DNA of 64,000 nucleotides from Silvibacterium bohemicum (GTDB lineage: Bacteria; Acidobacteriota; Terriglobia; Terriglobales; Acidobacteriaceae). The stretch covers positions 408,231-472,230 of the forward strand of contig NZ_LBHJ01000012.1 of NCBI RefSeq assembly GCF_001006305.1, written 5' to 3'. Below are positions 57,980 to 64,000 of this stretch, one piece after another. Position numbers and translations under genes: made by a program. The notes under the pieces were generated by a model. It ran no database searches. It saw only the letters and a program-made list of their open reading frames with translations, and was not told where the DNA came from. Each line of letters begins with the position of its first letter. Position 1 is the stretch's first letter.

Positions 57980-59116
57980 TCAGCTCTCCCGTTCAAACCG
58001 TCGATGCTCGGCCAGCAGTCCCATGCTGTTGCTGAGGTTTTGCCAGGTCACGATGCCCACAATGCGGCCGGCATCAGCGATCGGCACCAGTGACATGCGT
58101 CCGCCGGCAATGCGCCGGATCATCAGTCCCAGCGAGTCTTCCGGCTCGGCCACCTGAAAGGTGCGTGACATGATCGACTGCACGTAGCCGTTGCCGTCGC
58201 TGCGCAGCGCCTGCAGAATTCCCTGCTTCGACACCACGCCTACCAGGTTGGCTCCGCGCACCACCGGGAACTCATCCTGCAGGCTGTGAATCGCTTTGTA
58301 GAGTGCGTCGGCCAGGGTGTCCGAAGGAGACATGGTCGAAAACTCGGTGAGCATTACGTCCTTCATGCGCACCGTCTCCACCACAGATTGGAACATTACG
58401 CCCTGATCTTCGAGCTGCGCGCCGATGAAGACGAAGAAGCCGCCCATGATCAGCCACGGACTCAATCCCGCCGCCAGCCCGGTATTCGGCAGCGCCAACA
58501 GCGCGAGCCCCGCGATCATGGTCAGCATGCCAAAGCCCTGGCCGAGTCCCGAAGCCGCTCTTGTGGCCTGGGCCTGGCCGCGGGTGCGGGCGAGATAGCC
58601 GCGCAGCACGCGTCCTGCATCGAGCGGATAGGCCGGCAGCAGATTCAAAAGTCCCAGCATGGCGCTGAGCCAGATCGTCGACCGCATCAGGTGGGTCGGC
58701 GTAATCCAAGGCCTGGCGAGCAGAGGAACACCCGGCGCGGATCCGGCGATCAGTCCAGCGATGGTGCCCGCGAAAAGGAGATTGGCGATCGGCCCGGTTA
58801 CGGCGAGCAGCAGCTGGAGGCGCGCTCCCGTGGCCCGCTCCGCGCTCTCCGGGTTGGCGTAGGAGAAGAGGCCGCCTATGGGCAGCAGCAGAACGCTGCG
58901 CAGTTGCAAGCCGTGATACGCGGCAAGGATCAGGCGTGCTATCTCGCGTACGAAGACCACCATCAGCAGCAGCATCCACAGCATGAATCCGCGCCACGCG
59001 GCGACTCCGGCAACGCTGGTCGAGAGCAGGCAAAAGGCGAGCAGCAAAAGAAAGAACGTATGGATGCGCAGGTCTACGCCGAACCACTTACCTAATGGAA
59101 ATGACCACCCTCGCAT
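57980..59116 (-). CDS. Site-2-protease-like membrane protein with CBS domains, zinc motif lost
   Basis: 378 residues: six or so membrane helices and, from about 240, two CBS domains. The fold is that of site-2 proteases: IHTFFLLLL, later LNLLPAYPLDAGRVLRG holding the usual third zinc ligand Asp. But the HExxH site reads R57-E58-I-A-R61: both His are Arg (codons CGC where His would be CAC), while Glu is kept. It is therefore likely inactive as a protease and may act as a sensor or a substrate-binding pseudoprotease. CBS domains suggest ligand (adenosine-type) control. It is divergent from rsmD. Confidence 0.87.
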   Translation of the reverse strand: MRGWSFPLGKWFGVDLRIHTFFLLLLAFCLLSTSVAGVAAWRGFMLWMLLLMVVFVREIARLILAAYHGLQLRSVLLLPIGGLFSYANPESAERATGARLQLLLAVTGPIANLLFAGTIAGLIAGSAPGVPLLARPWITPTHLMRSTIWLSAMLGLLNLLPAYPLDAGRVLRGYLARTRGQAQATRAASGLGQGFGMLTMIAGLALLALPNTGLAAGLSPWLIMGGFFVFIGAQLEDQGVMFQSVVETVRMKDVMLTEFSTMSPSDTLADALYKAIHSLQDEFPVVRGANLVGVVSKQGILQALRSDGNGYVQSIMSRTFQVAEPEDSLGLMIRRIAGGRMSLVPIADAGRIVGIVTWQNLSNSMGLLAEHRRFERES

Positions 59117-59319
59117 CGCTCTCGGCCTTCACCTTTCTGCTGTTGTTCTATTGTAGAGGGTCGCGATTTCAACTCCCGGATCCGGAGATGGAATTCTAGT
59201 TCCGCATCCAGCGGCGGTAACCTTGTCCGATAGGTTGCCGAAGATCAGCATGGGGCGTCTCGCGTCTGGATTGAGGGCGCGGGATTCCACACCTCCGAAT
59301 GGCATACCATCGGAAATCG

Positions 59320-59910
59320 ATGCGTGTCATTGCTGGAATCTACCGATCCCGTCCTCTCATCGCCCCCAAAGGCCTGGACACCAGGCCCACCAGCGACCGC
59401 CTGCGGGAGACCCTCTTCAACGTGCTTGCGCCCCGTATTGAAGGCGCGATCTTCCTCGATCTCTACGCCGGTTCGGGAGCGGTTGGCGTCGAAGCCATCA
59501 GCCGCGGAGCCCGCGAGGTTGTCTTCGTCGAGAATGCGGAGCCGGCGTTGAAAGCCATCCGCCAGAACCTCACCTCGCTCGGGATCAAAGGTGGCTACGC
59601 GCTCGAACCGCGCAGCGCCGCGGCTGTGCTCAAGCGTCTCGCGACAGCAGGAAAGAAGGCCGACATCGTCTTTCTCGATCCACCTTATGCCGATGGCAAG
59701 GAATACGAGAACGCGCTCACGCTTCTTGGCGGCGAATGTGTGTCTATTCTTGCGCCCGAAGCCATTGTCATCGCCGAACACATCAAGAAGCACGAGCTCG
59801 CCGAGCAATATGGATCGCTGCATCGCTATCGGCTGCTCAAACAGGGAGACGCAGCGTTGAGCTTTTACAGCGTCGGGCAAGAGTCTCAGGAAAATAGCTT
59901 TGCCGGCTAG
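59320..59910 (+). CDS. rsmD: 16S rRNA (guanine-966-N2)-methyltransferase
   Basis: 196 residues from the ATG at 59320. MRVIAGIYRSRPLIAPKG is the standard start, LDLYAGSGAVGVEAISRGA binds SAM, and the catalytic DPPY is at 120-123. It methylates G966 of 16S rRNA in the 30S subunit. The longer frame from 59299 has no family support. brnT follows 24 bases later. Confidence 0.95.
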   Translation: MRVIAGIYRSRPLIAPKGLDTRPTSDRLRETLFNVLAPRIEGAIFLDLYAGSGAVGVEAISRGAREVVFVENAEPALKAIRQNLTSLGIKGGYALEPRSAAAVLKRLATAGKKADIVFLDPPYADGKEYENALTLLGGECVSILAPEAIVIAEHIKKHELAEQYGSLHRYRLLKQGDAALSFYSVGQESQENSFAG

Positions 59911-59933
59911 ACAGATCGTAGCTACAATCAGCC

Positions 59934-60212
59934 ATGATCGTTTGGGATGAACGCAAACGCCAAACGAATCTGGCCAAGCACGGTTTGGATTTCGCTGACG
60001 CTTACTTGGTCTACGACAATCCAGATAAAGTGACGTTTTCATCGCCACGGTTCGGCGAGGATCGCAAGCTGGACATAGCCATCGTCGAAGCCGAAGGGCG
60101 TTTCCTGACTCTGGTTTACGTTGTCCGCGGGGATAACGTCCGGCTTATCTCATTCCGCGCATCTTCGCGCATAGAAAGGCGGGAGTATGAGTGGCATAAA
60201 AAGTCAGACTGA
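59934..60212 (+). CDS. brnT: BrnT-family toxin
   Basis: 92 residues, an RNase toxin of the BrnT type (RelE-like fold). The start IVWDERKRQTNLAKHGLDF and the RLISFRASSRIERREYE stretch are the family signatures. In Brucella, BrnT cleaves RNA and is neutralised by BrnA, and the complex represses its own promoter. brnA overlaps its 3' end by 26 bases, in the usual toxin-first order. Confidence 0.93.
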   Translation: MIVWDERKRQTNLAKHGLDFADAYLVYDNPDKVTFSSPRFGEDRKLDIAIVEAEGRFLTLVYVVRGDNVRLISFRASSRIERREYEWHKKSD

Positions 60213-60507
60213 CTGGGAGCGGGTACGGCGGAATATCGCCGAAGACGCGCCGATCCCTTACGACCCCGAAGACGGCCCTTACGATCCGAATGATGAAGCC
60301 GCGACGGAAGCATATTTTGACAGCGCCATCATCACCCGTCCCAACCGGAGAGGACCGCAGAAAGCGCCCACCAAGCAGCTGATTTCGCTTCGCCTGTCGC
60401 AGGAGGTGGTCGATCACTATAAGTCGCTTGGCCCCGGCTGGCAGGCCCGCATCGACGAGGCTCTCAAGAAGGCCATCGCTCCCAAGCGCGGCAAAAAAGC
60501 GAGCTAG
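60187..60507 (+). CDS. brnA: BrnA-family antitoxin
   Basis: 106 residues. Binds and neutralises BrnT, and represses the brnTA promoter. The N-terminus is acidic (DPEDGPYDPNDEAATEAYFD), then comes the ribbon-helix-helix region (KQLISLRLSQEVVDHYKSLGPGWQARIDEALKK). It overlaps brnT. A REP-like hairpin starts at the base after its stop codon. Confidence 0.93.
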   Translation: MSGIKSQTDWERVRRNIAEDAPIPYDPEDGPYDPNDEAATEAYFDSAIITRPNRRGPQKAPTKQLISLRLSQEVVDHYKSLGPGWQARIDEALKKAIAPKRGKKAS

Positions 60508-60543
60508 GGGTGCCCCACATCTCGATTCTGAGATGTGGGATTT
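60508..60543 (+). repeat. REP-like hairpin repeat
   Basis: Perfect arms CCCACATCTC (60514-60523) and GAGATGTGGG (60530-60539), loop GATTCT. It begins at the stop codon of brnA and lies between convergent genes. Confidence 0.85.
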
Positions 60544-60588
60544 CACTCCCGTCATTTCCTCCTCTGAAAAGACAGGGCGCCGCGATGC

Positions 60589-61161
60589 TCAAGGTGAGGG
60601 ATCAACTCGCTCGCCGGTTCGCAAATCAATCGCAAACGGAACATCCGCATCGCTCATCAAGTCCCAGCCCATCCCCCGCAGCACATCGCCCTCAATGTCT
60701 GTGACGGTCACGCCCTCCGAGGAAAGCCGCGTCGTCTGCCATGCCTTGCCGTGTTCGCCCCAGGCGAGCAGCGAGTGATGCCCCACAAACAGCAGCAATC
60801 TCTGTTCCGGTAACCCTCGCACTTCCAGCACCGGGCGGTACTCGATCTGCGCGAAGTGCTCTGGGAGAGTGGTGTCGATCAGGTACGCATAGCCGCCGGA
60901 GACGGCGCAAACCCACTCCGGATTTGGGCAGCTCCAGATGCCGCTCGGGGCGGCCGGATCGGCGAAGCCAAGCGCGCAGGTCGCCAGAAATGGTTCCCCT
61001 TCCGCGGGCCGCACCAGCACCTCGAGAGCTCCGCGTTCCACCTCTTCCGCCTGCCGGGGGTAGACGAATTGCCGCTTGGGCAGAATCAGGGGGCGCTGGG
61101 GCAGGATCTCTGCGGTCCAATGGTGCGGAAAGTCCGGATGGATGAATGAGGAAGCCATCAT
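60589..61161 (-). CDS. Conserved hypothetical protein after thiL
   Basis: 190 residues, no family recognised. It has a soluble beta-rich look (VFYPR-like strands, GGYAYLIDTTLPEHFAQIEYRPV, LLLFVGHHSLLAWGEHGKAWQT) and may be a small beta-propeller or barrel; this is only an impression. Its ATG overlaps the thiL stop (ATGA), so the two are translationally coupled. A link to thiamine is not implied. Confidence 0.7.
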   Translation of the reverse strand: MMASSFIHPDFPHHWTAEILPQRPLILPKRQFVYPRQAEEVERGALEVLVRPAEGEPFLATCALGFADPAAPSGIWSCPNPEWVCAVSGGYAYLIDTTLPEHFAQIEYRPVLEVRGLPEQRLLLFVGHHSLLAWGEHGKAWQTTRLSSEGVTVTDIEGDVLRGMGWDLMSDADVPFAIDLRTGERVDPSP

Positions 61162-62261
61162 TGCGCCGAAAAATGCTCCCACCCGCCCGATTCCAGTGCT
61201 GTCGTTTTGCCGTCGCGCTGCCGCAGCACGATACTTGGCCGCCGTCCCCTTCGTGCCACAATCTGGCCAATGGCGTGCACCTCAACGCTGGCTACACGCC
61301 TTGGAATCTGCACCCCTTTCGCCGCGGTAAACAGCAGCTCGTAGTCCTCGCCGCCGTGCAGGGCCAAGCCCAGCGCCGATGCCACCCATCCGTCGAGCTC
61401 GGCTTGCAGTGCCAGCGGGTGGATGGGGATGGCCTCGGCATCGATCTCCGCTGCCACGCCCGACTCCTCACAGATGTGCGCCAGGTCGGTCGACAGGCCG
61501 TCGCTTACGTCGATTGCGGAGTGAATCCTCCGCGCGGACGCCAGCCGGCTGGCAATTAGAATCCTGGGAGCAGGGAAGAGATGCGGATGTCCCGCTTGCA
61601 TCTTGTGCGCCCCGGCGAATTTTTCCGGATGCCGGCCGATAGCCAGCAGCTCGGCAGCTGCGCCGCCCAGATTTCCGGTGACGTAAATCTTGTCTCCTGC
61701 TCGCGCGCCTGATCGCAGCAGTGCCCGGCCCTGCTTCACTGAGCCCACCAGCACGATGTCCGCGGCTGCCAGCCCGGATTGCATTCCTCCGCGCGCAGCG
61801 AGAGAGGGGGATTGCGCTGTATCGCCGCCGGCCAGTGGAACACCGGCTTGGTCCGCTAGCGCCAGCAGGCCATCCAGAAAGCGATCCAGCCAGCTCTTTC
61901 CTTTCTCTCGGATCGTCAGCTCGGGAGGGAGCGCGATAGAGAGGAAGGCTCCCAGAGGCTTCGATCCCATGGCTGCTAAGTCGCTCAACCCGCGAGCCAG
62001 ACAGCGGTGTCCTACCGATTCCGGCGGATGCCAGTCGCGCCGGAAATGAACCTGCTCCAGGGAAAGATCGGTAGTTACAACGATTTCGTGACCAGCCGGA
62101 GGCCGCAAAATCGCGCAGTCATCGCCGATTCCCAGCCGCAGGCCGCCGCCACCTGACCGGCCGGCACGGGAGCGGATGGCCGCGATCAGAGCCCGCTCGC
62201 CGCTCTCGTGAGAAATGTGCTGCTTCACGTTCCTTTGGTTATTGGAAGACGTTTTTGCCAT
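61158..62261 (-). CDS. thiL: Thiamine-monophosphate kinase
   Basis: Phosphorylates thiamine monophosphate to the diphosphate cofactor with ATP. 367 residues in the AIRS/PurM fold: GIGDDCAILRPP, TTDLSLEQVHFRRDW, GLSDLAAMGSKPLGAF, LAGGDTAQS and IDVSDGLSTDLAHI bind substrates and metal. The ATG at 62261 was chosen; another ATG 15 bases earlier is in frame. No riboswitch that I can identify precedes it, and no other thiamine gene is nearby. Confidence 0.94.
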   Translation of the reverse strand: MAKTSSNNQRNVKQHISHESGERALIAAIRSRAGRSGGGGLRLGIGDDCAILRPPAGHEIVVTTDLSLEQVHFRRDWHPPESVGHRCLARGLSDLAAMGSKPLGAFLSIALPPELTIREKGKSWLDRFLDGLLALADQAGVPLAGGDTAQSPSLAARGGMQSGLAAADIVLVGSVKQGRALLRSGARAGDKIYVTGNLGGAAAELLAIGRHPEKFAGAHKMQAGHPHLFPAPRILIASRLASARRIHSAIDVSDGLSTDLAHICEESGVAAEIDAEAIPIHPLALQAELDGWVASALGLALHGGEDYELLFTAAKGVQIPRRVASVEVHAIGQIVARRGRRPSIVLRQRDGKTTALESGGWEHFSAQ

Positions 62262-62576
62262 GGCACTCGCTAGCATAGCGCGGCCAACACCCGTCTGGCA
62301 TTTCTACCAGCGTGGAGGGTTAATAATAGTGAAATGAATTGTTTAGCGGAATCCGGAGGCCGGCAGAGCAACAACCTGGAGACAAAAATCTTACCTGCAA
62401 ATGTCCGCCATTCGGTTGACCCGCCTGAGGCCAACTGCTAGCTTCAATAAAAGATCAGGAAAATTATCGAAGCTAACACCCGATCGAGCAGGGCTCTCCT
62501 CGAACCTTTGAGTATTTCTCGGGCGAGAGAGTTTCCTGAATGTGACGAAAAAATCTGATTTACCCGTAGGTAGCAC
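62262..62576. other. Intergenic, 315 bases, divergent thiL / M23 leader
   Basis: Promoter region for both genes. It has a GC-poor stretch (GGTTAATAATAGTGAAATG near 62310) that may hold a promoter. I looked for TPP and ydaO-type riboswitches and could not identify either. Confidence 0.45.
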
Positions 62577-63533
62577 TTGCGCAGACGTTATTACATCATC
62601 TTTGTCGCGTCGGAAGAGAACGGCAAACTCCGCAAGATCCCGGTCCCTTTGCATTACGCATACGTATTCGCGGCAGCCGCCATCGTCGGCGTATTCACCA
62701 TCACCGGCATGGCCGGCTCCTATAGCCGAATGCTTTTGAAGACCGCCAGCTTCAACCAGATTCGCTCCCAGCACGAGGCGCTGCGCAAGGATTATCAGCA
62801 GTTGGAGCAGGTCGCGCACCAGAAAGAGGTGCAGGCCGCATCGCTTGGCTCGCTGGCCAGCGAAGTGACCGCTCTCTATGGCTTGAAGCAGAGCAAGCTC
62901 GCCAAGAGCGCGGCCACAGCCCCGACGGTTTCTGTCGATACCAATGGAAACTTCACCGACGCTGCCTATACCGCGAGTCTCGACCAGTTAGCCTCGCTGC
63001 GCACCACTGCGCTATCCGGGCGGCTGTCGCGGGCCTTCGAGATCGGCCTCTCGCCCAACAGCAATGGCGGAGACAGCTGGCTGAATCTCGCCGACGCGCC
63101 CTCTCTCTGGCCGGTAGTCGGTCCCATCACCAGCTCTTTCGGCGAGCGTCAGGATCCGTTCAATGGGGAAGGCGCCTTTCACTCCGGCATCGATATCTCC
63201 TCGAGCTTTGGCCAGCCGGTACGCGCCACTGCCGACGGCATAGTGATTACGGCAGGCTTGGCCAGCGGCTACGGGCGCGAAATCCTGGTCGATCACGGCA
63301 ACGGAATTCAGACTCTCTACGGCCATCTCTCCGGGTTTGCCATCACCTCCGGCGAGCAGGTCAAGCGCGGCCAGATCATCGGCTACGTCGGAACCAGCGG
63401 ACGCAGCACCGGTCCGCACCTGCACTACGAAGTCCGCATCCGGAACACTCCGGTGAATCCGCACAAGTACCTGCGCGAGACCATGGACCAACTGGCCAGC
63501 GCCAACGGCGGCCAAAGCGGTATCGGGAACTAG
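62577..63533 (+). CDS. Membrane-anchored M23 peptidase
   Basis: 318 residues with a TTG start, because the frame is closed by TAG two codons before. One N-terminal helix (AYVFAAAAIVGVFTITGMAG, about 28-47), a coiled coil (QIRSQHEALRKDYQQLEQ), then the M23 domain with zinc ligands H202 and D206 (HSGID) and H283 in HLHYE (H281 also present). It is an active-looking peptidoglycan endopeptidase acting in the periplasm. A REP-like repeat and a terminator follow. Confidence 0.92.
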   Translation: MRRRYYIIFVASEENGKLRKIPVPLHYAYVFAAAAIVGVFTITGMAGSYSRMLLKTASFNQIRSQHEALRKDYQQLEQVAHQKEVQAASLGSLASEVTALYGLKQSKLAKSAATAPTVSVDTNGNFTDAAYTASLDQLASLRTTALSGRLSRAFEIGLSPNSNGGDSWLNLADAPSLWPVVGPITSSFGERQDPFNGEGAFHSGIDISSSFGQPVRATADGIVITAGLASGYGREILVDHGNGIQTLYGHLSGFAITSGEQVKRGQIIGYVGTSGRSTGPHLHYEVRIRNTPVNPHKYLRETMDQLASANGGQSGIGN

Positions 63534-63619
63534 CCGTTCGGGCACACGCGCTTCGCGCCATGACGAACTTACTCTAGGCATGGCATCTCTGTGAGGAATT
63601 TAGACCGTCACAGTACACC

Positions 63620-63655
63620 GGGTGCCCCGCATCTCGCTTTTGAGATGTGGGAATT
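63620..63655 (+). repeat. REP-like hairpin repeat
   Basis: Arms CCCGCATCTC (63626-63635) and GAGATGTGGG (63642-63651), one G-U pair, loop of 6, flanked by GGGTG and GAATT. It lies 87 bases past the M23 gene. Confidence 0.8.
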
Positions 63656-63670
63656 AGCTAAACACAATTT

Positions 63671-63716
63671 CAAGAAAGACAAAGGCCGCCCCAAAAGGCG
63701 GCCTCTGTCTTTCTTG
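63671..63716. terminator. Bidirectional terminator hairpin
   Basis: CAAGAAAGAC, then GGCCGCC, loop CCAAAA, GGCGGCC, then GTCTTTCTTG. The stem is long with a small internal bulge and has T-rich arms on both sides. It lies between convergent genes (M23 and the sorbosone-dehydrogenase-like gene). Confidence 0.85.
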
Positions 63717-63727
63717 ACTAACGAAGC

Positions 63728-64000
63728 TTACTGCCCGGCGTAGGTCACGTGCCAGATCGACCCCGACCCGTCATCAGTCACGAACAGGGAGCCGTCTTCA
63801 CCTACGGTCACGCCTACCGGGCGTCCCCATACGTGTCCATCGTCCGTGGTGAAGCCGGTGAGGAAGTCCTCATACGCGCCGGTTGCCTTGCCGTCGTGCA
63901 AGGGAACGCGGATCACCTCATAGCCGGCCCGAGCTGCCTTGTTCCACGATCCATGCTCCGCCGCGAAGGCGTCGCCTTTGTAGGAGGCAGGGAATTCTGA
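63728..64000 (-). CDS. Sorbosone-dehydrogenase-like protein, C-terminal part
   Basis: Only the last 90 residues are in the window; the gene continues beyond 64000. The frame reads FPASYKGDAFAAEHGSWNK, then GYEVIRVPLHDGKATGAYEDF, then HVWGRPVGVTVGEDGSLFVTDDGSGSIW, the last blades of a PQQ-type sugar (sorbosone/glucose) dehydrogenase propeller. Such proteins are usually exported. The internal GTG at 63916 is not the start. Confidence 0.85.
   Translation of the reverse strand, partial: SEFPASYKGDAFAAEHGSWNKAARAGYEVIRVPLHDGKATGAYEDFLTGFTTDDGHVWGRPVGVTVGEDGSLFVTDDGSGSIWHVTYAGQ

Noticed and set aside
62262-62576. TPP or ydaO-type riboswitch upstream of thiL or the M23 gene.
   Set aside because: I could not match the conserved core of either class in the sequence; a covariance-model search would be decisive.

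Overview
The window is a stretch of a GC-rich bacterial chromosome. The gene set points to Acidobacteriota, class Terriglobia. The main evidence is an orphan MacB-like permease with duplicated FtsX domains (the 'ADOP' family expanded in that phylum), an acidobacterial-type VWA protein, a very large two-component-propeller histidine kinase, and several short conserved proteins I know only from that group. This is inference from family distribution; there is no rRNA in the window.

Layout. 0-7.3 kb: an M1 aminopeptidase cut by the left edge, an MFS transporter, an S4 RNA-binding protein, an ankyrin protein, an orphan peptide-type ABC ATPase and a metallophosphoesterase. 7.4-21.1 kb: mostly minus strand, with a VWA-like secreted protein, a 1030-aa exported protein of unknown function, the ADOP permease, a DUF1330-SDR-SnoaL operon behind two palindromes, a DoxX-like protein that seems to use a CTG start, and a NarL-type regulator with its propeller histidine kinase. 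21.3-22.9 kb: a MEKHLA protein, a DUF4760 protein preceded by a 22-codon ORF with a perfect Shine-Dalgarno sequence and an internally duplicated calcium-loop-like peptide, and tRNA-Ser(UGA). 23-31 kb: a MacB-type permease, typA, a LOG protein, a PHP-like hydrolase, a GT4 glycosyltransferase and a putative ribbon-helix-helix protein. 31-46.9 kb: ppc, an ABC-F ATPase, RcnB-like and DUF2252 proteins, a PfkB kinase, an AsmA-like protein, a secreted GH13 enzyme, a FliB-like protein and an acid-phosphatase-like enzyme. 47-64 kb: housekeeping genes (hslVU, CDF exporter, ATP-dependent DNA ligase, prfA-prmC, rsmI, rsmD, thiL), a brnTA toxin-antitoxin pair, a site-2-protease-like protein whose HExxH motif has become RExxR, an M23 peptidase and the end of a sorbosone-dehydrogenase-like gene.

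The most unusual structure is intergenic. Seven arrays of a degenerate repeat with a strict 15-bp period, most of them touching the stop codons of neighbouring genes, occur together with a hairpin (REP-like) repeat and a GTCATCC-type repeat. The two convergent intergenic regions at 47.69-48.00 kb and 52.13-52.53 kb share one composite architecture. Other points for follow-up are the tRNA-adjacent mini-ORF, the apparent pseudo-site-2-protease, HslV with a 31-residue extension before its catalytic Thr, the CTG-start DoxX-like gene, and a VWA domain with a degraded metal site. Apart from hslVU, prfA-prmC, brnTA, the two-component pair and the DUF1330-SDR-SnoaL set, the neighbouring genes do not form a single pathway.
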